Shown piece after piece: positions 1 to 11,313 of a stretch of 64,000 bases of DNA (positions within the stretch are counted from its first letter, which is position 1; each line of letters opens with the position of its first letter). This DNA is from Agroathelia rolfsii (Eukaryota > Basidiomycota > Agaricomycetes > Amylocorticiales > Amylocorticiaceae). Below the pieces are notes generated by a model. It worked only from the letters and a program-made list of their open reading frames with translations, was not told where the DNA came from and searched no databases. The DNA is taken from contig JABRWF010000006.1 in assembly GCA_018343915.1 (NCBI GenBank), positions 1,488,001-1,552,000 of the forward strand, given 5' to 3'. A program made the translations under genes and the position numbers.

Positions 1-1545
1 TTGTCACCCATTTTCGAGGTTTTCTCCACCCAGATCTACTCTCAATCCATTCTCAGCAACTTGACTTTCGGTGGCGCGCGATACATCGCTACTGGTCGTG
101 GCTTTGCGACAACCCGAATTTCCTTCAGCATCCTTTATTCCCGTTTCGCTGGTCCGAGCATTTATATGGGCATGCGCAATTTAATTCTCCTTCTCTATAT
201 TTCTCTTTCTCTCTGGGTTCCTCACTTGATCTACTTCTGGTTCTCTGTTGTTTCTCTCTGCATTGCTCCCTTCGTTTTCAACCCCCACCAGTTCTCGTTC
301 TCTGACTTCGTCATTGATTACCGAGAATTCCTGCGCTGGATGTCGCGTGGCAACTCGCGCACCAAGGCCAGTAGTTGGTATGGCTACTGTCGTCTTTCCC
401 GAACTATGATCACCGGTTACAAGAAGAAGAAGCTTGGCCATCCGTCCGAAAAGTTGTCTGGCGATGTGCCCCGTGCGCCTTGGAAGGCCGTCATCTTCGC
501 CGAGATCATCTGGCCGCTGTGTCTGGCGGCCTTGTTCGTGATTGCGTATATGTTCGTCAAGTCGTTCAAGGTTGATGGGGTTCAGCCTCCCAGCCCGCTC
601 ATCCGTATTGCATTGGTTTCGATCGGACCTATGGTTTGGAATGCGGCTATCCTGCTAGGATTGTTCTTCATTTCTCTCCTCTTGGGTCCCATGATGAGCT
701 CTTGGACAAGGTTCGCATCTGTGATGGCCACGCTGGCACACAGTTTGGGTCTTTTCGGTTTGATTGCTTCATTCGAGTTCTTCGTAAGTCTCCAGAGGGA
801 TTACCTCTCACATTCCCGTAGCTAACACCTTGTTGTAGTGGTTCCTTGAGTCCTGGGACGCTTCCCACGCCGTGCTCGGTGTTATTGCCATAATCGCCAT
901 TCAGCGTGCCGTTCAGAAGATTCTCATCGCAGTGTTCCTTACCCGTGAATACAAGCACGACGAAACCAACAGGGCTTGGTGGTCCGGAAAGTGGTACGGC
1001 CGTGGCCTAGGCAACTCTGCCATTTCCCAACCAGCTCGTGAATACGTGGTCAAGATCGTAGAAATGTCGCTTTGGAGCTCCGACTTCCTTCTGGGACATC
1101 TTCTGTTGATCATTATCACGCCGCCGATCTTGATCCCGTACTTTGACCGCGTTCACTCGACCATGTTGTGTAAGTCCCTGCTGATTTTTTTAGCACATGC
1201 CGTTCTTCGCTAACGACATTTATCCTTTTTTCTTCTAGTCTGGCTCCGCCCTTCCAAGCAAATCCGCCCACCGCTATTCTCCACGAAACAGAGGAGACAA
1301 AGACGAATCATTGTAAGATATTCGGGTTATATTCGCTGCCATTCATACTCAAGCCTTTTCGTTAGGTTATCAAGTACACCCTTTTGTATATGATCGCAGT
1401 GGCTGGTATGGCTGCCTTGATCGTTCTACGTAAGTTTTCCTTTCTTCATTCTCCGTTATTGTATGAGCACTGACCACCGGGAAAATCAGCGGCACTGTTC
1501 AGGGAAGATATCCACTTCAACTGCAGCGTATGCAAGAACATCTAA
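1..1545 (+). CDS. FKS1: 1,3-beta-glucan synthase catalytic subunit, C-terminal part (5' truncated by window)
   Basis: Makes the beta-1,3-glucan of the cell wall from UDP-glucose at the plasma membrane. Only the C-terminal part is present; the reading frame is open from base 1 and the start lies outside the window. Five exons join in frame: 1-783, 839-1169, 1239-1312, 1366-1429 and 1490-1545, with GT-AG introns of 53-70 nt. The encoded segment has the many hydrophobic helices of the FKS C-terminal membrane domain, and stretches such as FLRWMSRGN and [11 protein letters not shown] that I recognise from fungal FKS proteins. It ends at a TAA at 1543-1545. The catalytic region is not in the window. 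Identification is confident; the exact last exons are inferred from frame. Confidence 0.93.
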
Positions 1546-1936
1546 GCGCGATGCATAAATTTGATTGATACCACTCTCCCATGGCCCATCATTAGTACAC
1601 ATATAGACAATTTTAGTTACTTGGATTTCTCCCTTGCTTAGTTCTTTCTTGTACACTTTTTTGCATTCCCTACTGTTTACTAAAACTTCATTCAATAATC
1701 TGCCGCAATCTTTAATTTACAATTGATCTGGAACCTTTGCGCATAGTTATCCGTTCGAAACCAATAGTCTTCATTATGTTGCAAAGGCAAAGAAGGTAAA
1801 TTACATTATAGCAATGTGATACGCAATTAAGGGCTTCTGTCCGTATACTATGTCGTACATGATTATTTACGGGAATCCAGTATTATCTTGATTGTATGCG
1901 CCAGCGCATTTGATAGTCCATCCTCCTTACATTATC
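1546..1936. other. Convergent intergenic region
   Basis: AT-rich sequence between the 3' ends of the glucan synthase gene (+) and the secreted-protein gene (-). It should hold both 3' UTRs. I see no further gene. Confidence 0.6.
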
Positions 1937-2784
1937 TCACAAGCACAGCGAAAGCAGACCCAATGAGCACCCAGCCTGACCCCATTGGCCCACCAGGGGC
2001 TGAAGTTCGGGCACCAGCGAGTTCAGCATCCCATCCAAAGCGTTCTCAGAGAAATCAAGAAGTGCTTCTACGACGCACTTGACATCGTAGACCACTGCAA
2101 ATAATAACGGTATAAGCATGCGCAATCAAGAGACACAAACATCAACACTTACAAGGACCTAAGGTACTACCAAGGCCTGGCACTTCGTACGAGATCTGCG
2201 TCATAGACATGAGCGCGTCCTTGTTGGCATTGACCGTGTCTTTCAAGACCGTCTCCAGCTGATTCGACTTGTCGTAGTTCTGGAGACCTTTGTCGGCACC
2301 CAGATCGTGGAGGGTATTCTGGAGACCAAGCAAGCTGGATTGGTAGGAGCTAAATTCGGTAGACACTTGTTGTTGATACGCCGAGCTGTTTGACGCCTTG
2401 GAAGAAAGGGATTCTGATCAAGAATGGATGAGGATATATGCGCATATAGTCAGCACTAAATTGTGACGTACGTATGTTCCCGGCGTGTGTGTTTGCCTGA
2501 CCGGCATACGAGTTCAGCAGGTCAAGCTCGGTAAGGATATCCCTCGACATGATCTTATGCTCGATGGCAGTGGCGGAATGAATCGCATATGGAGGAGCCG
2601 TATGGTTGGGCTTGTGGATGGCATGGAAGCTGGTGGTTGTGTCCTTCACCTCGCGAGCAACGTGCTCGACATACGGATATGCCAATGGCATGCGAGAGAA
2701 CGGAAGGGGAGCAGGCGACGCAATAGCTCCAAGGCCGCTGAAGACCACAAGAATGGTAGCAGTCAACCTGGGGAGAGATGGCAT
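1937..2784 (-). CDS. Small secreted protein of unknown function (243 aa)
   Basis: Three exons on the minus strand (2784-2472, 2413-2153, 2094-1937) give 243 residues. The start ATG at 2784 is followed by a signal-peptide-like N-terminus: MPSLPR, then a hydrophobic run ending near ALA/ASPAP around residue 22. After it comes a Ser/Asn/Gln-rich, predicted helical region with heptad-like spacing, then a C-terminal hydrophobic stretch with three cysteines. The helical, secreted layout is loosely like small fungal cell-wall or hydrophobic-surface-binding proteins, but I see no diagnostic motif. It is transcribed divergently from the FHIP gene, with 388 bp between the two starts. Function unknown; the gene model is good because all three exon phases agree. 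Confidence 0.72.
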
Positions 2785-3033
2785 GGCGAAGAGGGAGGTG
2801 ATGGACGCTACGGGAATAGTAGGAAGACGGCGAAGATGGCGAAAACGGAATGGCGCTCTATCTACAGAAAAGAGGGTAAATATAAGACTTAACCTTGAAC
2901 CGCACAGATGGTGGTGTCGACGAGAGATGCGAGGAATGGGCAACGATAGCCAGCATCGTTCTTATATGCCATTCCACAGCGGAGACTGAACATACTCAAT
3001 CCTGATTGGCCAGCTAAGGAGAAAGGATTTTGG

Positions 3034-3058
3034 CACGTGACTGCGCACTGTGACGTCA
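3034..3058. promoter_or_regulatory. CACGTG E-box and TGACGTCA CRE in a divergent promoter
   Basis: CACGTG at 3034-3039 and the palindrome TGACGTCA at 3051-3058 lie 12 bp apart between the divergent starts at 2784 and 3173. The first is the usual bHLH site and the second the usual ATF/CREB-type bZIP site. Whether they act on the FHIP gene, the secreted-protein gene or both is inference. Confidence 0.4.
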
Positions 3059-3172
3059 CAAGCGGTGACACTTCTGTTTTCGTACGTGGTCGTCTAGCGC
3101 GCTAACGACTTCTACTTAAAGACTCTGTAGCAGGCGTAGTGGGTCCGCCTTGGACTCGAACGTAAATTCACA

Positions 3173-6100
3173 ATGGATTATTTCTCCAAGTTTCTAAGAG
3201 CGACACCTCGTCCAGCTCAGAAGCAGGCTCATGATCTTGCCTCGGAATTCCATCAGTCATGGATGATAATAAGAGTGCATACCAATCATCGCTCCTCCAT
3301 TGACAAGTGATTGATCTGTATGTTTGGGATCATAGGACACTCTCATGCATCCTGATGAGAGGCAGCTCCTGAGAGGAATCAGCTCCACGAATGTTCCGGC
3401 TCATCTACAGTCAATGGTGGATGCTCTCGTTCTTGAATCTTCGCGCACGGAAGAAGGGTAAGCTTCGTGTGTACTTGAATGCAAACCTATGAAACCAGCT
3501 AAACAGGACTATAAAGCGGCACAGGCGCTTGCCTGGAATATCTTCTCAAGAATGGTATCACATTGCTCAAGTTTTATTATGCCCAATATTATTTCTGACG
3601 TAGACCAAGATGTTCTGGGCACTCTCGTTAAACTCAGCGAACTCGATCGGCCCTCTGGCATCCAAGCCGAAGTTCTCAGAGCCGTGCAGAACATGGTCGT
3701 TCTCCTGGATGAGCAGTTCCTTGTTCACTCTGTTATTCATAAGGCAGTACTACGCTTGTTGCGCAATTGTGTGGGTGATGATGTACAAGAGCAATTGGAT
3801 AACAAGCTTAGGGCAAGAGGGGCTGCTGGCAACATTGCTCGTAGTCAGCCATCAGACTATGAACTTGATCGTATGTGCCTCCAATTTTTTTGTCGACAGT
3901 TCCTAAAATATTTATATCTCAGTTGTCAATCTTCTGTGTATCTTGTGCAGTCGCATCCGTACCCATCGAGAGTTACTCATGATTTTCTTCCATGACAAGC
4001 ATTGGTATCACTCCGAACCTCTGTTTGCCGTAGACGAAGAAGACGAGGACGATGATGAAGAGAACGAGAATAAAGATGAAGATGAAGAAAAGATACGGAA
4101 CACATCTCCGACGCCATCTCAGACAACGGTGACATCTGCCCCCACTGCTGTGGCACGCAAAACGGAGTACGAGTTCCTGCTATTCAACTATCTTCTTCGT
4201 TTCGTGCATCGTGAGGGCGAAATCGGAGAGTTTGCACGTGCCGGCTTGTTGTTCCTTATGGATGTTGCAATGACATCTGAGGATGCGGCGTCTCGACCCA
4301 CCAGCGAAGGACGATCATCCCAGACTCAGGCTCCTCCAGATCCTGTCAATGAGGCAGCTGTCGCCCTAGCCGAATACATCATTGATGGTGATTTCTCCGA
4401 TGTTTTAGGTGCAGGTCTTGGGGCCGTTTATTCGCTTTTACCTTCCAAGCTCCAAATTCGACCAGTGGCTCGATCTGGGGACAACTCGTCGAATATGGTG
4501 CTCGGCAAAGAGCTTGTCGAGATGGATGAAGATGAAGAAGAAATGCGGCTGGTCGAGCATGACAGAAACCGGGCGCTTGGGGTAGAGGATTCTTCGAACA
4601 TGGACTTTCGTGGTCGCCTTGATCACTTCTTAAAATTATTGGAATTCCTTCAGGATGTGCTCAAGCGGAACAAGAGCCCGAATCTTCGTAACAAGTTAGC
4701 AGATGCCGAGTCTGATGCAGACATCCCTCCTCGTCTTGGAGATGCTATTGTTCAGTCCATAATTGACGCTGTGCGTCGGATATTCCTCGAAAACATCCTG
4801 TACCCATCCATTTTGGAATGTTCTCATCACGATGGAAGCGCCGTTGCCGTGATGTCGTATATCGAAATCATGATCCGTATACTTCGTAATGAGCAGCTAT
4901 CCCGCTTGCTCATTGATTTCCTCATGAGCGAGGACAACGATGACATTTCCCGGTCAACGGCTCCAGCGCACCAGTCACGTAACCGTGCGACTCTTGGTCT
5001 TGACTCTATGCCACCTCAAAGCAGCTCGGGAGTTAGTGACAAAGAGAAGAAGTCACGGCGGAGAAAAAGTAGTGCAATGGCTCTATTAGAGATGGAGGCA
5101 CCCAACTCTCGTAAACCGTCGGAATATTTCACATCTAGTGGTAGATTCACTCTCAAAGACCTGCTTGTCTCGAACTTGCGCTCACGAGACACATCAACGT
5201 CAAATTCGGCACTCTCGTTGTTCCAGACTGTACTCACGGTGCATTGTCGTCTTAGTATAGATCGCAGATTGCTCCTCGTCATTCCAGACTTTGAGGCGAC
5301 CACTTTCCCCGAGCCAACGATTACCTTCGAACATCTATCAATGGATTTGAAGGAGGTAGAAAATGAAGAGGAAGATGCATTCGACAGGGACGACACTGCC
5401 TTTGAATTTGCAATTACACCTTTATTTAAGAGACCCGAGATCACATATTCAACACACGAACGCGAAGTAGGGCTGTATCTCGCCTTGATTTCTCGCGTGG
5501 ATCCCTCTCATGCTGAGGATGCGTTCAGTACTGGATATGAGAACTACCTCCAGGACTCCCTCTTCGCGATCCAATCTCAGCTGTGCTATCAGATCGACGA
5601 GGATCCTCATACACGCGCACATGCAAAACATCGCTTGAATGTCAACGACCCGATCATATCATCGTTGCTAGACTCGCTTCGCAAATTCTTTGCAAACACA
5701 CCTGAGCAGAACCTCACTCTAACGGGCGTCCTATCTATTTTGGCACAGTGTCCCGATCGGTCATTGGCAGGCTGGCTAACGTTTGCAAACAGTGACTCCC
5801 ACCGATTCTTCGGTGGCGATGATCACACATCAAAGACTCAGTTCAACATGAGCGCTGATGGAGACGACAAGTCCATCGATTTTGATATTGAAGAAACTCT
5901 TTTCAACGAAGAACGCTCTCTACCGGCCTCTAGTGTCGGTGAACATTCTAGGCCTGTAGTTCATTCTATCTTCCATGCTCTTGTCTCTCAGCTGGAACAA
6001 TACCGACAAATGGTGGAGAATTTCGACCAGTATCTACTCGAACGTCGACAAGGTCTCCTGTTTAACGAAAGACTCACGGATGCTCTGACACTTCCCCTCG

Positions 6101-6660
6101 ATATATCTTCTGATTCGCTGGGTGGAGCACAGGGCAATAATGAAACCTTTGCACCACGTCCACCATCTCCTCCTCAGGCTCAGAGGCCTAAGCCCTTTTC
6201 GGCCGCCTCCTCATTCATGGCCATGCTCACACCCAAGAAAAGCAAACCTTCGCACAAACCTACCGCTTCAACGACTGAGGCGGATGCAGCATCCAACGCT
6301 GATGGATCAGGGGACAAAACGACGGTGGCTAGCTCATTCAGCATGCACTATCGCAAAACGAGTGCCATCAAAGTCGAGCCTCTTGTGCCACCTGTTCCAA
6401 CTACAGGACCTTGGGTGCCGACACATACGAAAACGTTGCCAGTAGCAGAGGATGATGTGTTTGGCTCTGGTACCTGGGGCGGCGAGACGAGCGACTCTGC
6501 GGAGCAGGGCACACAGGAACATGAAGAAGAGGTTGGAGGTGTGGTGACCTTGTCAAGATTGCTGGACAATGTGGTCATCCTGGAAGAAAGCATCAAAGAG
6601 CTGGTAGCTATTATCCAGGCTCGCCGGTCGCTGGGAATTGATGCTATTAGGTACCTGTAA
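3173..6660 (+). CDS. FHIP-type (RAI16-like) FTS/Hook-interacting protein
   Basis: Member of the RAI16/FHIP family, which forms the FTS-Hook-FHIP complex linking early endosomes to dynein. Five exons: 3173-3274, 3336-3457, 3517-3554, 3604-3870 and 3923-6660, giving 1088 residues. The N-terminal half carries the family signature: DTLMHPDERQ, TGACLEYLLKND, AVQNMVVLLDEQFLVH, then RELLMIFFHDKHWYHSEPLF followed by an acidic run. Helical repeats continue to about residue 750. After that the chain is low-complexity, with a Pro/Lys-rich stretch (PKKSKPSHKP), and it ends in a short helix. Exon 3 (38 nt) requires an AAG 3' splice site at 3516, because CAG sites nearby put stops in frame. In filamentous fungi this family works in long-range endosome transport along hyphae, which fits the organism. 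Confidence 0.88.
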
Positions 6661-6914
6661 ATGCAGACTGTTACTGTTTCGGAAAGCTTGCATACATTTT
6701 AGGTTGTTTAAATGATCTACTTGGAGAAACGAATACCCTGCATATTTCCTTGAACCAGATCTTCAAATAATAGAGTGAAATTCCTTTGCTAATATGATCA
6801 GAGGGCGGTCAGTGATCGCTAAACCAAGATAGGGCCCAAAAAACAGTTATATTGTACACTATTAAAATAAGAATACAGAAAGCACGAGGATGAAAGTACG
6901 CTAGCTGGAATATA

Positions 6915-8048
6915 CTACGAGTTGTTCTTGCGTGACCTGCCCTTCTTCTTGGGTGAGTCATTTGTACTCTCTTCCTTTTTGCCAAAGAGTTTCTTCTGTA
7001 ATTTCTCAAATTCCGCGTCGTCGATATCGGGGGGCGTTACCTTCTTGGATTTCTTCGTTGTGTGCGACTCCTCCTCATCTTCGTCCTGTCCTTTCTTGCG
7101 CTTTGATTTCTTCGATGATTTCGGTGCCTCCGTATACTTGGCCGCCAAATCGTCAAAGAACGATTCAGTGTTTTTCCTTTTCTTTAGTATGAGTGCTTGT
7201 AGTGCCGAATAATCCTCCTCGTCCTGATTATCATCAGCCTTGCTCTTTCCCTTGCTCTTGCCTTTACGCTCGCCCATCTTCCCACTCCCGTAGAATTCAT
7301 CCCAAACGCCGAGTTCCTTGGCCATTTCTTCCGCTTCTGCGGCCTCCTTCTCCCCTTGCTTGCGACGGACAAGCCTGGCTTTCTCATCGTGGACACTGTT
7401 TTTCCATGCAGGTAAGGCTTTCAGTTCCTTGTTCTTGATGAGGTCGGAGAGAATAGTGATGAAGCGAGCCTCGTCCTCATATGTAGAATGCGGTATCTGC
7501 ATCATGATGTCCCCAATATTCCCTTTTGTCTCCTCGTAGGCACGCTTCAGGTCATCAAGCTCTTCTTGAGATCCTGTACCACAAAGTAACATAAGTTATC
7601 CGTACTGTAACTATACGAACCTAGTATATTGTAGCTCAGGGTTCCTGAATGAAACCTACTGACCTTGATACCCCGCCTTCATCTCATCCAGCTTCTGCCT
7701 TGTCACACTATCAAACAAGTCCGAAAAGTACGCCTCCCAGCCGCCCTCGCCGGGGTCGAGCCCATCCGCGCCGTCATCCGTCTTGCCCGTACGATCGTAT
7801 CGCCCCCTGCGTTTTTCATCACTCAGGACAGCATACGCAAATCCAATCTGTTGAAACTTCAAAGATGCCGCCGCCTTGGCCTCTTTGTCTGCGGAGCTGT
7901 GTTTGTCTGGATGGTACAATAGGGCATGGCGTCTGTAGGCTTTCTTGATTTCCTCAGGCGTTGCAGACGAGGTGAGCGAGAGTACGGCATAGAGGTCGAC
8001 TTCTTCCTGGTCAGGAAAGAACTGTTTGATGGGATCGTTGTCGTCCAT
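6915..8048 (-). CDS. DNAJC9-like J-domain histone co-chaperone
   Basis: Two exons (8048-7664 and 7573-6915) encode 347 residues. A J domain lies at about residues 17-90, with YRRHALLYHPDKH containing the Hsp70-activating HPD, followed by the FQQIGFAYAVLSDEKRR segment. The middle region (YEETKGNIGDIM to LPAWKN) matches the DNAJC9 family. The C-terminus is a Lys/Glu/Asp-rich tail with several basic nuclear-localisation-like clusters, ending KKKGRSRKNNS. DNAJC9 proteins are nuclear Hsp70 co-factors that also bind histones H3-H4. The gene is convergent with the FHIP gene, with 254 bp between stop codons. Two MluI cell-cycle boxes lie about 110-127 bp upstream of the start. Confidence 0.88.
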
Positions 8049-8767
8049 AGTGCAAGCAAGTGTGAGAGATGGTAGTGTAGTAGCACGACGAGGCAGACAC
8101 AGCAGATACGCGCCGGATATTAAACAGTGCCATTAAATTAGCATCGTGACGTGATGGACGCGTTCTGTCACGCGTCAACTTGTCACGCAGATGCGCCTCA
8201 GGCGCTGCACTGGCACTGGCCCCGTACCAATAGTTGTTGTTATCCAGGTCGATCTTATTCATTTCTACTAAACAAAAGGGTGGAATACTCACCATGTGAA
8301 GTATCTTGTTTACTCTGAGGTAACTCACGACGACGGAATAAAGTATGATGAGAAGAAAGAAGACATCAGTATTGGAATTTGGAATGGGAAAGTCATGATG
8401 AGGCGTAGCATTAATAGTGTAATCAATCTTGTATAAGATGAGCTAGATCGAAACAAGAAAAAAAAGACAAACAAAAAAACAACAGATGAGAGCAGAGCAG
8501 AGGGGAAGATGTACAGCGACATACAGGTCAGCAAAAAGGGCTACATAAGTTATACTCCTCGAGTCCTCAGAGAAAAAAAAAAAAAAAGAGGAGAAGGAAG
8601 GTAAAAAAAAAATAAAAAAAATCATGGGCGTTAAGAGAAAAAGAAGAGAAAGAAAATCAATTGTTTTTGGTTTGCTAACCGTCAGCGGCAGCTGCATCGT
8701 CATCATCCACATCCGCCTACGACCAACGGCATGCACAAGTGCACACAGATACAGAGGGAAAGACAAT
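8049..8767. other. Intergenic region, promoter of DNAJC9-like gene and 3' side of UPF0658 gene
   Basis: No gene found. The left part is the DNAJC9-like promoter. The right part, 8570-8660, is an A-rich low-complexity run on the plus strand, i.e. U-rich in the 3' flank of the minus-strand UPF0658 transcript. Confidence 0.6.
8158..8175. promoter_or_regulatory. Paired MluI cell-cycle boxes (ACGCGT)
   Basis: ACGCGT occurs at 8158-8163 and again at 8170-8175; a related ACGCGC lies at 8108-8113. In yeasts ACGCGT is the MBF site that drives G1/S genes. These lie 110-127 bp upstream of the start codon of the minus-strand DNAJC9-like gene, the nearest promoter. Confidence 0.55.
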
Positions 8768-10771
8768 TTACTCGATCGATAATTGGCGGCCGACTGGACC
8801 ACCGCCGAAATACGAAGACTGTCGCACGCCGGGCGTCGGTGGCTCTTGCTTCTGCCCTGGAGAAGGAAGGCCATTCGCATATGAGTATTTCTCCCTCGGA
8901 TTTAAATCTGCCAATGAAAAGAAAGGAAAGGAAAAGTACCGTTGATAAGATTCATGGGGAAGACGGCTTTGATGGGCGCGTAGGACTGACCATGCATTTT
9001 GGATGCTTCTAACCCTTTGTCGAAGTCGGCAAAGCATCGGAGGCCTACTGCAAAAGTAGCTAGTAGGAGTAAGAAGGCGAATACGGCTACGTTCATAACA
9101 CTTGTGGTTGAGTAAGGATATCAATGTGCGGGATAGAAGAATCTCACTGAATGTCGTCAACGTAGCACGTGTTGACAGATATTGAACGCTTGTTGCTATT
9201 GAAAGAGGTTAGACGGTCGGTGGGAGACTATGAAAAACATAAGCAGCTTACAGGGTTCGTAGAAGCGAACGAGCTTGAAGACTGCAAGGTGGTGGTTGTC
9301 AAGGGATAATGTTTTGTGGAATGAGAGATATACGTACGGACTAGACAAGTAATTGTTAGCTCATGCTTTACAGAACCAGAATATCATTGGACTCACAGTA
9401 ACCCATAGCAGCGACCATCATCGCTAATGATATTGTCATGATCCTGTACTCGATGAGCAGCGTGGACAGTGTCAATAAAATGGGCGCGTACCATTTGATC
9501 TCACGCTGAACGGCAACGCCGCAGAGTATTAGCAGGCCTAATACTACTGGGACTGCAGCAATGGTGATTCCAAACTCTGCTGTGTCTTCACTCAGCACCA
9601 AAATGAGAAGCTGTTGAAAGGGTTGAGGCTGGGATTTTGGAAAAGAGGGGATAAGAAGATATTTCAAACCTGCATCGTGACACCAGCAAAGGAGAAGAAG
9701 TCGAATTTGAGGAGACAGATCATGATCTGGTACCACTCGTACATGGCTGCCAATATGCAACAAGTCAGGGTTGAAAATAAACTTTTGACGTAACAAAGCG
9801 AGATGACGCACATTTCATTTTCGGGTTGGCACCCACGATATGGAAGATGGCCCATCTGAATGATGTGCACATGTTAGTTAAATGTGCGATGATCCGAAAA
9901 AAAAAAAGAATCATTACCCAAACTCATGATACAACTCCCTGACCCAGAATACTATGCCTAATAAAGATACGGCAATAACGCAGGGTACTACGATCAGGAA
10001 TGGTTCAACCTTATTGAACAGGGATCCTGGCCCGCCGCAGTTCTGTAAGATGTAGAATCGTCAACGTCTCCTCTAGGAAAAACGGCAAGTATCATAAATA
10101 CAGACAATATAATCGAATGCTATACGACATTCTTCCGCGTTGTCGTTGACCAGGGCCGTATGTGTTTCATGAACTTGGAGGGCGGCAAAGACTATGATGG
10201 CCGTATGAAATACTTTTTTGATATTAGACTTGTTGGATGATTGATAAAACTCAGGCCGTGACATACGTATAATTCCAACCAGTTGGATGACATTGCGCAT
10301 TCTCAAGGCATCAAAAGCCATGACGGCTTCGAATATTCTGCAGCCGATCAGTAAGGATGATGATTGATCCGGGTAGTATAGAGAAACGGGAGCGCACTCT
10401 GCCAAACCGAATAATGCGAGGTAGCATGATATTGTCTATAAGGAGCGTCAAGGATGGGGCTACAGAAAGTTGATGGTAACACACCTTGTACTTCTGGTGA
10501 CTTGATACGCCCTCCTCAATGAGGTTGTGTTCTATCATAGCGAATGCAATAACCACCATGACTAAAACGACGATCGCCTCTGTGCGGATAGTTAGACGTG
10601 TTGGCAACGGAATTTCTTTGAGAAGTACTGACGGAGGACAACTAGAAATTGCACAGCAAAGTGATCGATTTAGTGTCCTGGAAAAACTGTCGTCACAAAG
10701 CGACTGTGAAACGCACCAGTCGCAATAAAGCCCTTCTGGGCTCGGGTACCGAGAAGTGGTTCGACAGCCAT
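8768..10771 (-). CDS. UPF0658 family Golgi membrane protein
   Basis: Multi-pass membrane protein matching UPF0658, a fungal family assigned to the Golgi in S. pombe. Fourteen exons: 10771-10717, 10627-10485, 10435-10267, 10212-10106, 10042-9918, 9855-9812, 9746-9670, 9610-9492, 9443-9397, 9340-9338, 9281-9252, 9195-9148, 9086-8940 and 8907-8768. Family landmarks appear in order: IEHNLIEEG after the first helix, EAVMAFDALRMRN, VEPFLIVVPC, FHIVGANPKMK, ICLLKFDFFSFAG, FKLVRFYEP, and GLRCFADFDKGLE after the last helix. The C-terminal tail is short, Pro/Gly-rich and probably cytosolic. Exon 10 is only 3 nt; exon 4 uses an AAG 3' splice site. The biochemical role is unknown for the whole family. 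Confidence 0.85.
9338..9340 (-). other. 3-nt micro-exon (TCC) of the UPF0658 gene
   Basis: Three bases sit between a perfect 3' site (TTGTCTAG) and a perfect 5' site (GTACGT) on the minus strand. Flanking introns are 56 nt each (9396-9341 and 9337-9282). Including the exon gives YFLFKLVR, matching the spacing YFxFKLVR I recall for this family. Skipping it stays in frame but makes one 115-nt intron, about twice the local norm. Confidence 0.65.
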
Positions 10772-11313
10772 GAGAGCGGTAAGGCAAGGAAACTGAAAAA
10801 GCCAAGGGGTCTAGTAGGACTTTACAGTGTCGGCTGGTAGGGTGAAGCCTGACTGCGGCACAGGAAAATGACCGATGAAGTGAGACCTGTCTGGTGGTGC
10901 TTGGTTATAAATATAAGGAGCGCTGTTGTGAAATGGCCGGTTCGTCAGCGGACTTGCCCCAGCGGCAGCGGACGGAGGCAGTGAGCGAGTGAGTGGTCTG
11001 TTGTCGAGTGTTCCGTCGGCTGTGTTTACTAGCTGCTGCTGCGCTCCCACACACTGGCACACTGGCTGATGGATGCACTCCCCCCTTGGGGCTGTGTGTC
11101 TGCCCTGTGTTGATGATTGCTGTGGGCCTCACACCGATAACAGCAGCATACATGTATATATCCTACGCACATCCATCCCTCTCGAGCGCATTCTTACGGA
11201 TATATCTTACATCATAGAAGCATCTTATTCGGCAGTTGGCGCTGTCCGTGCCGTGGTTCTAGTTCGCGAATACGCATGTAAAAATTGCGGCACTGATAAA
11301 GTAATGAGCCATC
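10772..11313. other. Intergenic region upstream of UPF0658 and downstream of SET gene
   Basis: No coding exon found. A TATAAATA is present on the plus strand at 10906-10913, but no plausible plus-strand gene follows it. The rest is GC-rich promoter-like sequence with CTG/GCAG runs. Confidence 0.5.

Noticed and set aside
3140..3165. TTCGAGTCC on the minus strand, resembling a tRNA B box
   Set aside because: Flanking bases cannot form a T stem or acceptor stem, and it lies in the FHIP promoter/leader.
10906..10913. TATAAATA on the plus strand
   Set aside because: The next ATG gives only a 19-codon frame and no spliced gene could be built before the SET gene.
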